A stretch of 64,000 nt of DNA from Anaerolineales bacterium. GTDB lineage: Bacteria; Chloroflexota; Anaerolineae; Anaerolineales; Villigracilaceae. The stretch lies in NCBI GenBank assembly GCA_020851785.1, contig JADZCC010000037.1, positions 1-64,000 of the forward strand, read 5' to 3'. Position numbers and translations under genes: made by a program. The notes under the pieces were generated by a model, which saw nothing but the letters and a program-made list of their open reading frames with translations, did not search any database and had not been told where the DNA came from. Below, piece by piece: positions 18,090-27,152 of this stretch. Positions within the stretch are counted from its first letter, which is position 1, and every line of letters starts with the position of its first letter.

Positions 18090-18843
18090 ATTCCATCAAC
18101 TCCTGGGCCAATACGCGGTATTGCGTGGAACCGCGCGCTCCAGATTTATACTTGGTAATCGGCATTCCGACAATTGGACTTTCTTTTAATTTGGTGTCCA
18201 CCTCGATGACCGTGTTGAGAACGCCTTCGCCAAAGGTCGAGCGGAGTTGATCGTGGATGTTGCGATGTGTGCGATTGCGGCGATCCAACATGGTGACGAG
18301 AATGCGATAAGAAAGATCGGGGTTATTTTCTTCGCGAATTTTGCGAATGAGATTCATCATGTTGCGTAGGGCGTAGGCTGAAAAATATTCCGGTTGAGTG
18401 GGGATGAGCAATAAGGTGGAGGCGCTTAATGCGTTGCGGGTAATGGCTCCCAATGCCGGGGGGCAATCCAGCAGGATGTAATCGTAGGGCAGGGGCGCGG
18501 AATTGGCGATGGCGCTTTTGAGGATGGCGGTGTAATTGGTGCGAACCGGTAAAAATTGCTCGGCGCTTTCAATGCGCGAATTGGAGGGAATCAAATCCAG
18601 ATTTTCCACGTCTGTTTTGCGGCGGGCGGAAAGCAGGGAAACGCCTTCGAGGATGACGTTGGCGGAGGTGATTTCCGCTTCGCCGGGTTCCAGCCCCAGC
18701 GCCAGGGTTAAATTGGCTTGCGCGTCCAGATCAATTAATAAAACTTTTTTGCTCATTTCGGCCAGCGCCGCTCCCAGCGAGAGCGTGGAGGTGGTTTTGG
18801 CGACGCCGCCTTTTTCGTTGGAGATGGAGATGATGGTGGTCAT
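18055..18843 (-). CDS. ParA/Soj family ATPase
   Basis: A 262-residue ParA-type ATPase with deviant Walker A KGGVAKTT at 11-18 (signature lysines K11 and K16), DLDAQANLT near 39-47 and Walker B LLDCPPALG. ParA proteins form nucleoid-bound dimers that segregate DNA or space out protein cargo such as chemoreceptor arrays and carboxysomes. No parB gene or parS-like site is seen here; instead the overlapping downstream gene encodes a hybrid kinase with a ParB-like N-terminal peptide. That points to cargo positioning rather than chromosome segregation, as an inference. It follows the last receptor gene by 17 nt. Confidence 0.88.
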   Translation of the reverse strand: MTTIISISNEKGGVAKTTSTLSLGAALAEMSKKVLLIDLDAQANLTLALGLEPGEAEITSANVILEGVSLLSARRKTDVENLDLIPSNSRIESAEQFLPVRTNYTAILKSAIANSAPLPYDYILLDCPPALGAITRNALSASTLLLIPTQPEYFSAYALRNMMNLIRKIREENNPDLSYRILVTMLDRRNRTHRNIHDQLRSTFGEGVLNTVIEVDTKLKESPIVGMPITKYKSGARGSTQYRVLAQELMEYAKETEARQTA

Positions 18844-18860
18844 GGTTTGCCTCGCTTCTG

Positions 18861-21677
18861 TTAATGGTCCTGAGAGGAGTTGTTATTTTTTTCTTGAAGG
18901 ATTTCCACTTTGGTTGCGCCGAGCGCCTGCTTCAATTCGTCCATTGCGGTTTTGATCATTTCCTGCGGGTTGTTGGACCCGCGAATTTTAGTGGTGATGT
19001 CTGCCACGAGACGCTCGCGGGTGGCGCGGGTGGAGGTTTCTTCAAACAGCCTGGCGTTATCCAGCGCCAGCCCCAACCGTTCCGCTACGGATGCAATCAT
19101 GGTCAGGTCGTCTTCGGCCCATTCCTGGCCTTCCACAGCCGGTTTGATGTTTAATACGCCAATGGTTTGCTCGCGGACTTTGATGGGGACTTCCAGCGAA
19201 TGGCCGTTTCCATTTCCGTTGTTGCCATTTTCTGTTAACGCCAGGTTGTTTTTGGTCAGCGTTTCTCCGCCTGTAAGGGTTTGACGATAGCCAATCACTC
19301 CGGTTTCCGCTTTCTTTTGCCAGGCTTCGGTGAGGTATTCAGCGAAGATGGATTTGGTCTCTTCCACCGAGGCTTCGGCGGCTTCGAGCAGGGTGGAGTT
19401 ATCAATGGCGATGGCAATTTGATCGGCCAATACGCTAAGGATGGCGGTATCCGCTTCGGTGAAGGCGTTGGGTTTAACGCTTTGCACGTCCAACGCGCCA
19501 ATGATTGTACCGCGTGTGGTTAGCGGAAGCGCCATTTCAGAGTGCGTATCTGGCAAGCTGGGGTTGTTAAAGAAGACGGCGTCTGCGCCGGTATCCAGCG
19601 CGATGCGCGGCAGGCCGGTGGAGGTGACATAGCCAACGATGCCGGTCTGACCAACCCCGAGGCTGTGTTTGCGCGCCAGCATTTCCTGCCCGCCTTTGCT
19701 GTTGGCGGCGCGCAAAACCGCCAGCTTTTTATCTTCGCTAAGGAGGAAAATGCCTACGTGATAGAAACCAAACCTTTCGCTCACGGTTTTCGTAACGAGC
19801 GTGAGTAATTTTTCGGGGTTCTTTTCGGTTGAGATTGACCGTGAAATTTCGGCAATGGTTTGCAGGTCTTTGGCGCGCTTGTCGCTTTGCTGGGTGGCTT
19901 GCGACAAGTCCGCGGTGCGACGTTGTACGCGGCTTTCCAGCGTTTCAATCGAACGCTGAATTTCTTCGCCCATCACGTTGATCGAATCTGCTAAAAGGCC
20001 AACTTCGTCTCGGGTATGAACTGCGGCCCTTTTGCCATAGTCTCCAGCGGAGATGCTTTGCGCCACTTCGGTGATTTCGGCGATGGGCTTGGTGAAGGAG
20101 TTGGCCGCCCACAGGGCCGCCAAAGCCGCCAAAGCCATCAAAATGATACTGGTGACGACGACGTTGCGGGTTTGCTCCTGAATCAGGCCGGTGACCGTGC
20201 TGGTTGGGGCAGAGACTACGAAGGCCCAGTCGGTGTTACGAATGAGTACCGCCGTGGAAAGGGCGGAATCATAATCCAGGGCAGGCGAGGGAAGTTCAAA
20301 TGTGGCGGTTTCTTCCAGTCCTTGGAGTTCAGCGGCGGTTTCTGGCTGAGAGATGAATCTGCCGTCCGCCTGAGCCGGGTCAATTAGACCTTGCGCGGCC
20401 AACGCTTGAATAGTTTCGGGAGTTTCGGCTAAATAGGTTTTGTACGCAAAATTCGCCTTGGAGGAGTGTGCGAGCACAAATGCGTGGCTCCGGTCCATGA
20501 TGTAACTAAAGCCAACTTCCGCTTTGAGCGCCCGACTCTTTTTGATGACTTGCACCATCAGGTCTTGAAACAGGCTGGCGTTGTAGGTCTTTATGTAGAC
20601 GCCAATCAGTTCGTTGGATTTTGAAAAAATTGGAGCGGCGATGTAGAAGGAATAGTCGGTCTGCCCGGCTGGTTTGGCCAGCCCGCTGGCGTAGGGCTTG
20701 CGCGTCTCCAGCACGTACTTGTAGAAATCCTGGTTGCTGTAATCCACGCCCAGATTATTTTTGTTGTTATCTAAAACAACCTTGCCGCTTTGGTCGGTGA
20801 TTGAATAGGCGGTAATGTAGGTAGGCGCGTTTTTGGTGAAGGATTTTAGCGTTTCCTGAGCCAGAATTTCTTCTTCAGAATTGGCTCTGGCGAGAGGCGA
20901 AAGGCTGATGTAGTTGACGATATCAGAAGAGCGCGCCTGCGTGGAGAGGGTTACAAATTGGCTGTCTGCAAAGGTCTGGAGGTCTCCGCCAGCGTCCAGC
21001 GCGGCGCGTAAAACCTCCGCTTTGATTTGGTCTTCCAGCAGTTGATGGGTGGCGCGATAGGTTTGTACGCCCAGTAGGACGATAGGCAGGATGGTGAGCG
21101 CAATAAAGCTGACCAGTAATTTTGCGCGTAACGTCAGGCGCGGAAAACGCAGAAGCAAGATCCCTAAAAAGACCAGCCCGATGGCAATTGAAACTGCATT
21201 GGCCACTCCCGGGTTTTTGGCGCTTGGAATGTTCGTAATGAATTGTTCAGCCAGAATAGTTACGACCGCATTCAAAAACGCCAGCGAGATTACGCGGGCG
21301 ATCCAATTTCTGGGGAGTGTGTAAATGGCGATTGCGGCCACAGTGATGATGTTAATGATGCCGGTTGAGACGGCCAGCCCCTTGGCGATGAAAATCCGCG
21401 AGGCGGTTAATAAAATTAGCGAAGCAATTACCAATAAAATGCCTGTGGTACTCATGCCTCTGCGGCACAGGAAAATGCTGATGATGGCGGTTAATGCGCA
21501 AAGCCCAAGCGTTACGTAAGTTGAGACCGTAATATCCGAATTGAGCGAGCGACCGAAGAAGAGTAGGGAAATAAACAGGGTCGAAAACAGGATGGCAACG
21601 CCGAGGCTAAAGCGGTAGGCGTAATTTACCCTTTGATCGAAGCGATTTTTGGCGAAGTTGTTGGCAGGTTCTGACAT
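18861..21677 (-). CDS. Receptor A: polytopic membrane-dCache-HAMP-GAF protein without output domain
   Basis: A 938-residue protein. About 6-8 N-terminal membrane helices (22-205), an extracellular double-Cache-like domain (about 215-495, with LDNNKNNLGVDYSNQDFY and FSYIMDRSHAFVLAHS), a membrane helix (504-525), HAMP (526-580), coiled coil, then GAF1 (about 615-765, FGFYHVGIFLL). A Trp-containing linker leads to an incomplete second GAF ending SLEVPIKVREQTIGVLN...LGLALDNARLFEE, then the shared tail ending LKQALGATKVEIL. No HisKA, GGDEF, EAL or MCP signalling domain. It is the last receptor before parA. Confidence 0.82.
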   Translation of the reverse strand: MSEPANNFAKNRFDQRVNYAYRFSLGVAILFSTLFISLLFFGRSLNSDITVSTYVTLGLCALTAIISIFLCRRGMSTTGILLVIASLILLTASRIFIAKGLAVSTGIINIITVAAIAIYTLPRNWIARVISLAFLNAVVTILAEQFITNIPSAKNPGVANAVSIAIGLVFLGILLLRFPRLTLRAKLLVSFIALTILPIVLLGVQTYRATHQLLEDQIKAEVLRAALDAGGDLQTFADSQFVTLSTQARSSDIVNYISLSPLARANSEEEILAQETLKSFTKNAPTYITAYSITDQSGKVVLDNNKNNLGVDYSNQDFYKYVLETRKPYASGLAKPAGQTDYSFYIAAPIFSKSNELIGVYIKTYNASLFQDLMVQVIKKSRALKAEVGFSYIMDRSHAFVLAHSSKANFAYKTYLAETPETIQALAAQGLIDPAQADGRFISQPETAAELQGLEETATFELPSPALDYDSALSTAVLIRNTDWAFVVSAPTSTVTGLIQEQTRNVVVTSIILMALAALAALWAANSFTKPIAEITEVAQSISAGDYGKRAAVHTRDEVGLLADSINVMGEEIQRSIETLESRVQRRTADLSQATQQSDKRAKDLQTIAEISRSISTEKNPEKLLTLVTKTVSERFGFYHVGIFLLSEDKKLAVLRAANSKGGQEMLARKHSLGVGQTGIVGYVTSTGLPRIALDTGADAVFFNNPSLPDTHSEMALPLTTRGTIIGALDVQSVKPNAFTEADTAILSVLADQIAIAIDNSTLLEAAEASVEETKSIFAEYLTEAWQKKAETGVIGYRQTLTGGETLTKNNLALTENGNNGNGNGHSLEVPIKVREQTIGVLNIKPAVEGQEWAEDDLTMIASVAERLGLALDNARLFEETSTRATRERLVADITTKIRGSNNPQEMIKTAMDELKQALGATKVEILQEKNNNSSQDH

Positions 21678-21678
21678 T

Positions 21679-23349
21679 TTATGAATTCCCGTCGGAGCCT
21701 AATTTAATCACCACTTCCGCGCCATCCAGAACCTGATTGAGTTCCTTCGCGGTGGTTTTTAGGATGCTTTCTGTACGGACTGAGGCGCTGATCTTTGCCG
21801 CAATGTCTGAAATGAATTGCTCGCGTTCTGCGCGGCGGGCGGTTTCTTCAAAGAGGCGCGCATTTTCAGCGGATAAGGCCACACGCTCGGCCACCGCTTT
21901 GATTAAGTCCATCTGGTCGGCGCTGACTTTTTCGTTGGCGGGGACATGTACAACCAAAGAACCGATGTTTTCGCCGCGTAAGGCGATTGGAACGTGAACC
22001 TCTTTTTTGGCTTCGTCTGGCTTTTGGTCGGCTTCTTTTTCGTCTAGCGGGGTCGCGCCGGTGATCGTGTATTTGTACCCGCCGATCTTTTTCTCACGGG
22101 CTAATCTACTCCAGGTGTCTTTTTGATATTGACGTTGGAGCGATTCAGATTCCGCGAGCAGGCGATTGGTTTGGTCGAGGAGGCGGGTGTTTTGAATGGC
22201 CAGGCTGACTTGATCCGCCAGCGCTTCCAGCGCCTCGATATCTTCGTGCGAAAAGGCATTCGACTCATAGCTTTGAATGTCCAGCGCGCCGATGATTTCG
22301 TCGCCGGATTTTAATGGCAGGGCCATTTCGGAGCGGGTGCCGGGGAGGTAGGGATTGTTGAAGTGGACAGAATCAGCCCCAACGTCGAGGGCGATGCGCG
22401 GCGTTCCCGATTTGGTCACATAACCAACGATACCCTGTGCGCCAATCTTGAGTTGATGTCCACGCTGTAACATGGTCTGGCCGCCTGAGCTGTTTGCGGC
22501 GCTGAGTACGGCATATTGATTTAATGCGTCGTTGAGGAAGATGCCAACGTGATAAAAGCCAAACCGTTCGCTGATTACCTGGGTAATCTGCGGCAGGAGT
22601 TCGCTTAGATTGCGCGTGGCATTAATCGCTTTTGAAACCTGCGTCACCCCTTCAAATTGGCGGGAGCGGCGCAAGGCCAGGCGCTCTTGAGCTTCCAAGG
22701 CCTGCGTGCGATCTGTAACGCGGCGTTCCAAACCTTCGGTCAGGTCTTTCAACTCGGCGTTGCTGATCTTTAGTTCGCGTTCGCTATTTCTGAATTGGTC
22801 GGCGGCGAGTTGCAGTCTGTGAATTGCGAAGTAAAAGATGAAAGCGATCAGGAGGTCGCCGACGACCGTGACGATGATGTTTTGAGATTGCTGAAAGGGG
22901 GATTTCGCGGAAATGATTCCAGTCAGGTTGAGGGCCACGATGACGATGTGTTGCAAGGCTAGATAAATGGCAGTTATGAAGACGCCGCGTTTGCCCAGCA
23001 GCAGACCGCCCATTAAAATGCTGATGACGCCTAACAGAACCAGCGGTCTGGGTTCTCCGGCGGCAAGGTAGTTAAGAAAGGTGAAGATCAATAGATTGAT
23101 GGAGATAAGTACGCCGCTGGCCAAGTTGACGCGCCCGGCGTAATTCAGCGCCATGCTCAGTCCAATGAAGGCCGCGATTACCAGGCTTGGGGGCAGTACA
23201 AATTGAGCGGAAGCCGGGTTGATGATAGCGACCAAGATGCCGAGGAGCGGCATCGCTCCGTTAGCCAGAATGACCTGGTGAAGCAACCTGGCGGCTTGCG
23301 TTTTTTCTGCGTCGTCAAACACGGGGGCGGAGAGGAATTTTTTAAGCAT
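21679..23349 (-). CDS. Receptor B: six-helix membrane GAF protein without output domain
   Basis: A 556-residue protein with about six membrane helices (28-175) and almost no extracellular domain, a coiled coil (185-235), GAF1 (about 235-395, FGFYHVGIFLND and RIALDVGADSVHFNNP), a linker with conserved Trp413 and YKYTITGATPL, an incomplete GAF (about 450-500) and the shared tail (about 510-550, KISASVRTESILKTTAKELN). Input is probably through the membrane helices or the GAF domains. It sits 1 nt from receptor A and 2 nt from receptor C. Confidence 0.82.
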   Translation of the reverse strand: MLKKFLSAPVFDDAEKTQAARLLHQVILANGAMPLLGILVAIINPASAQFVLPPSLVIAAFIGLSMALNYAGRVNLASGVLISINLLIFTFLNYLAAGEPRPLVLLGVISILMGGLLLGKRGVFITAIYLALQHIVIVALNLTGIISAKSPFQQSQNIIVTVVGDLLIAFIFYFAIHRLQLAADQFRNSERELKISNAELKDLTEGLERRVTDRTQALEAQERLALRRSRQFEGVTQVSKAINATRNLSELLPQITQVISERFGFYHVGIFLNDALNQYAVLSAANSSGGQTMLQRGHQLKIGAQGIVGYVTKSGTPRIALDVGADSVHFNNPYLPGTRSEMALPLKSGDEIIGALDIQSYESNAFSHEDIEALEALADQVSLAIQNTRLLDQTNRLLAESESLQRQYQKDTWSRLAREKKIGGYKYTITGATPLDEKEADQKPDEAKKEVHVPIALRGENIGSLVVHVPANEKVSADQMDLIKAVAERVALSAENARLFEETARRAEREQFISDIAAKISASVRTESILKTTAKELNQVLDGAEVVIKLGSDGNS

Positions 23350-23351
23350 GA

Positions 23352-26141
23352 TTACTTTCCAGCCTTTCCGTTTTTATGATTGTCAAAGCGAATCAGCACT
23401 TCGGAGCCGGGCATGGCGCGCCCCAGTTCTTCAACTGCAGTTTGCAGGACGTTCTTCAGGTCAATGGAAGCGCCAATTTTTGAGGTGACTTCGCTGATGG
23501 TCTGCTCTTTAATCACCTGCTTTTGCGATTCGTGAATGAGGCGGGCGTTTTCCAGCGCGAGCGAAAGGCGATCTGAAACGGCTTCGGCTAAATTAACTTC
23601 ATCCTTGCTCCAGGCGCGATTCTTCTCCGGAGCCTGGACGCGTAACGTGCCAATCACCTGTCCGCGCAGTTTCACAGGAATGACCATGTAAGAATCTTCG
23701 TTGTGTTTGCCGGGTTGCGTCACTAGGATGTTTCCTCCCCGGAGCGTTTCGCGGATTTCGCTGGTTTCAACCGGTTGGGTGAGACGCATCCCGCCGCTGA
23801 GGCTTTGGCGATATCCAAGCGTGTCTTCTTCCAGGCTATATGCGGCCCATCCGGCCTTTACGTTTTGGCGGTAGAGCGCTTGATATTCGTTTAAGGTGCG
23901 TTGATTTTCTTCAAAGAGACGGGCGTTTTCGATGGCGATTGCAATTTGATCCGCAAGGATGCCCAGCGTTTGCGCGTCGCCTTCGGTGAAGACGCCAGGT
24001 TTGTTGCTTTGCACATCCAATACGCCGAGAATCTTTCCGCGGACGATCAGGGGCAGGGCCATTTCGGAGCGCGTGCCGGGGAGGTCGGGATTGTTGAAGT
24101 AAACCGCATCCAGCCCAACGTCCAGCGCGATGCGCGGGTTTCCCGTTTGCGCCACATAACCGACGATGCCTTCGGCGGCAGTGACTTTGAGCGTGTGCTT
24201 CCGGGCTAACATCCGTTTGCCGCCTTCGCTACTGGCGGCCTGGAGCAGGGCAAATTGACTGGTCTCATCCAGCAGGAAGATGCCGGTGTGGTAATAGTCA
24301 AATTTTTCACTGACCAGGCGGGTAATCAGGGGGAGCAGGCTTTCAAATTTTTGCTCGCTGGAGATGAGCCTGGAAATTTCGCCGATGGCCTGTAGCTCAG
24401 TGGCGCGAATTTCGCTTTGTTGGCGGGCAATCTCCAGGTCGGTGGTGCGTTCAGACACGCGTAGTTCAAGGTTGTTCAGGGTGTGACTAACTTCGTCGGC
24501 CATCTGATTGAAAGCTTTTCCGAGGTCGCCAACTTCGTCTTCGGTGTTAATTTCAGACCGGACGTTGGTATCGCCCGCTGATATTTTTTGGGCAACTTTG
24601 GTTAAGGAAATGAGCGGAGCGGCGATGATTTGCGAAGCTCCAAATGCAATGGCAATCGCCAGAAGCGATACCGCCAGTGAGATGAGGACGGTGTTGCGTG
24701 TTTGCTTTTGTATGGCCAGCGCGTCTTTTGAGACGGGTTCGCTGACGAGCGCGATCCAGGGTTGGGAGCTGAGCGATGCGCCCGTATTGACGGATTCGGC
24801 CTGCAAACTTGTGGAATAGGCGTTGAAGAAGGGAGTTGTTTGCAGGTTGTCAATTCCGGCTTTGAGTTGAGCGCTAGCTTCATTGGACAGTTCCGGCGCA
24901 AGGGCGGAGGTGTAGAGGTCTTTTCTTGAATTTGTATCTGCAAGGCGTAAGTACGAGGATTTCTCAATCAGCGAGATCGAAATGGAAGGGTCTTTTAGCT
25001 CGATGCGATTGGCCAACCATTGCAGGATGGCGGCATGATACTCCACGCGCAGGACGCCCACGGTTGCGCCGCTGGGGGTTTTGATCGGCGAGCTAAAGTA
25101 GATTTTGCCTTTGCCTTTTTCGTCAAAAATAACGTCGGAGACGTAGGGTAGATTAGTATTTAGCGGAATAAGAAAATAAGGTTGTCCACTCTCGTCTTCG
25201 CTTTCGGTTTCGGTGTACGTTTCCAGTACTTTTTTGCCGTTCTTGTCTAAAAGCGCGTAAGAGATGATGAAGATGGGATTCTTTTGTTGAAGCGCGTTTA
25301 AGTTTTGCAATGCCCGCGCTTCTTCCGCGCTGTTTTTGCGGGAATAAGTGGGCAAGACAAGGTAGTCAATTAATGTCACCTGCCGGGCATCGGTTGAAAC
25401 TTGAATTAACTGCGTCTGAAAAAAATCATCGTATTGTCGCGCGGCGAGCGTATTGATATCCGTAAGCTGACTGCGGCTTTCGCGCGCCAGCGTCATTTTG
25501 GCGTTGTAGTTGTTGTAAAGCCCCAGGATTAATAGTGAAAGGAAGGTGGTGAATATAAAAGCGGAGATTAACTTGGCTTGCAAGCTAAGCGCATTGAACC
25601 GGCGCAAGCCGATGATGAAGAAGATAATGGAAAGGACGGCCGCGGTGACGTTGGTGTAGAGGGCGTTCGATTCCAGCCCGAAATCTGGCAGGAACTGATC
25701 GAGGAGCATGGTCGCCACGCCGACAATCAACGAGAGCCAGACGCCCCGTGCAATCGGCTGACGGGGGGGGAGCGTACTGGTGGAGATCCCAATCCCAAGC
25801 AGGGCGGCCAAAATGCCTAAACTCACGCCTTGCCCCTTGCCGACGATTGGCGAAACCAGCGCCAGGAACAGGGTTGTGCCTAATAAAATGTGGCCGCCTA
25901 AAGTGGGTTTATGTTTGAATGCCAGATAGGCCGTGAGCAGGCCGACGAGAATGACCGGAGCGGTAATTAGAAAACCGGCGTAATTTGGATTTTCTGAAGC
26001 CAGCAGGTTGGGGGTGAAAAGAATCGTAATCGTCAAAAATAGAATCGCGATGGTCAACCCAAGCGTTAACGTGCGCTTACGACGGGAAACTTCCGCGTCC
26101 TGAATAACTGGCTGAATGGGTAGGGTAATTCTTTCGCTCAT
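23352..26141 (-). CDS. Receptor C: polytopic membrane-Cache-HAMP-GAF protein without output domain
   Basis: A 929-residue protein. Membrane helices at about 25-185 and 190-210, a Cache-like extracellular domain (about 240-480, with ISYALLDKNGKKVLETYTE and GKIYFSSPIKTPSGATVGVL), a membrane helix (485-505), HAMP (507-560), coiled coil, GAF1 (FDYYHTGIFLLDE, RIALDVGLDAVYFNNP), Trp linker (AGWAAYSLEEDTLGYRQSL), an incomplete GAF (YMVIPVKLRGQVIGTLRV) and the shared tail (KIGASIDLKNVLQTAVEELG). A 37-nt gap separates it from the substrate-binding lipoprotein gene upstream. Confidence 0.82.
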   Translation of the reverse strand: MSERITLPIQPVIQDAEVSRRKRTLTLGLTIAILFLTITILFTPNLLASENPNYAGFLITAPVILVGLLTAYLAFKHKPTLGGHILLGTTLFLALVSPIVGKGQGVSLGILAALLGIGISTSTLPPRQPIARGVWLSLIVGVATMLLDQFLPDFGLESNALYTNVTAAVLSIIFFIIGLRRFNALSLQAKLISAFIFTTFLSLLILGLYNNYNAKMTLARESRSQLTDINTLAARQYDDFFQTQLIQVSTDARQVTLIDYLVLPTYSRKNSAEEARALQNLNALQQKNPIFIISYALLDKNGKKVLETYTETESEDESGQPYFLIPLNTNLPYVSDVIFDEKGKGKIYFSSPIKTPSGATVGVLRVEYHAAILQWLANRIELKDPSISISLIEKSSYLRLADTNSRKDLYTSALAPELSNEASAQLKAGIDNLQTTPFFNAYSTSLQAESVNTGASLSSQPWIALVSEPVSKDALAIQKQTRNTVLISLAVSLLAIAIAFGASQIIAAPLISLTKVAQKISAGDTNVRSEINTEDEVGDLGKAFNQMADEVSHTLNNLELRVSERTTDLEIARQQSEIRATELQAIGEISRLISSEQKFESLLPLITRLVSEKFDYYHTGIFLLDETSQFALLQAASSEGGKRMLARKHTLKVTAAEGIVGYVAQTGNPRIALDVGLDAVYFNNPDLPGTRSEMALPLIVRGKILGVLDVQSNKPGVFTEGDAQTLGILADQIAIAIENARLFEENQRTLNEYQALYRQNVKAGWAAYSLEEDTLGYRQSLSGGMRLTQPVETSEIRETLRGGNILVTQPGKHNEDSYMVIPVKLRGQVIGTLRVQAPEKNRAWSKDEVNLAEAVSDRLSLALENARLIHESQKQVIKEQTISEVTSKIGASIDLKNVLQTAVEELGRAMPGSEVLIRFDNHKNGKAGK

Positions 26142-26178
26142 CTGCTGGTCTCTTTTTGCGCTTCTACTTTAATGGCTT

Positions 26179-27147
26179 TCATGGAAAAAGAAACGACGAA
26201 TTAATAAATTGTTCAAAGCTGGGCGGGTTTCGTAAAACGCCCAAATTGAGCAGGAATTCGGAATTCGCCTGATAGGAATTCTTGAGGCTAATCAGATTGT
26301 CCGGCACGGTATCGGAGAATAATACAATATTTTCCTGTAATGTGTAGATTTGCGCGTCAACTGTAATGTCTTCCGGCGCATACCCGGTTTGGGCGGCGAT
26401 GATTTCGTTGGCTTGCTCGGGGTTGGCTTTCCGAAAGTCCACGGCTTCAAACCAGGCTTTGAGAAATGCGCGTACGTCTTGCGGGCGCTCTTCTGTGATT
26501 TTGGCGTTAAAAACGATGACATCCGGGATGATGGATTGACTGCCGCCGCTTTGATAAAGGGTATGCGCGCCTGCGGCCAGCGCTTGTGCGGCATAGGGAT
26601 CCCAGGTGTAGCCTGCGTCAACCAGCGAGCCAAGATTCTCAGGGACTTCTTCGGCCGGGATGTTGAGCATGGTTACGTCCTGACTGGTTAGGCCCGCCTG
26701 ATTTAAGGCCTGAAGCAGGAGGAACTCTCCAAAGGTGCCAATCTCGGTGGCCACTTTTTTCCCTTTAAGGCTGGCCAGGTCGTGCGTATTTTCATCTCCG
26801 AGCAGGTAATAGAAACCGCCATCATCATTCACGGCGACTATTTTTAGCGGCGTTTTGTCGTTGGTACTAATCGCATCATCCAGCCCAAATAATGCGCCAT
26901 CCAGAATACCTGCGGCCAAGTCTGCGTAGGAATCGGAATAAATGGGGTAGTAAACAGGCTCTACGGTAACGCCATATTTTTCAAACAGCCCTAGTTCCTT
27001 GGCCACCAGTAGGGTGTAGTCGCCCCACCAGAGCGTGTACTCAATCCGCAGTGGAGATTGAGCTTGTGAAGCGGCCTGCGCGGGCGCGCAAGCCGTCAGC
27101 AAGCTAATGACCAGAATGCAGGGGAGGATTTTGTTTTTCATAGCCAT
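26179..27147 (-). CDS. Substrate-binding lipoprotein, NMT1/SsuA-like
   Basis: A 322-residue periplasmic-binding-protein fold protein with a lipoprotein signal peptide (LLTAC, Cys20), anchored outside the membrane. Family features: WWGDYTLLVAKELGLFEKYG near the N-terminus, DLASLKGKKVATEIG, and a C-terminal helical region with VRAFLKAWFEAVDF. Relatives bind thiamine precursors, sulfonates, nitrate or other small molecules for ABC uptake. No permease or ATPase gene lies near it; it is flanked on both sides by receptor genes, 5 nt from receptor E. It may present ligand to a receptor rather than to a transporter. Ligand not predictable. Confidence 0.82.
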   Translation of the reverse strand: MAMKNKILPCILVISLLTACAPAQAASQAQSPLRIEYTLWWGDYTLLVAKELGLFEKYGVTVEPVYYPIYSDSYADLAAGILDGALFGLDDAISTNDKTPLKIVAVNDDGGFYYLLGDENTHDLASLKGKKVATEIGTFGEFLLLQALNQAGLTSQDVTMLNIPAEEVPENLGSLVDAGYTWDPYAAQALAAGAHTLYQSGGSQSIIPDVIVFNAKITEERPQDVRAFLKAWFEAVDFRKANPEQANEIIAAQTGYAPEDITVDAQIYTLQENIVLFSDTVPDNLISLKNSYQANSEFLLNLGVLRNPPSFEQFINSSFLFP

Positions 27148-27152
27148 GGATA

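Noticed and set aside
18055..18843. Chromosome partition locus (parAB/parS)
   Set aside because: No parB gene and no parS-like palindrome near; context is signalling.
26179..27147. Part of a complete ABC importer
   Set aside because: No permease or ATPase gene is adjacent; neighbours are receptors.
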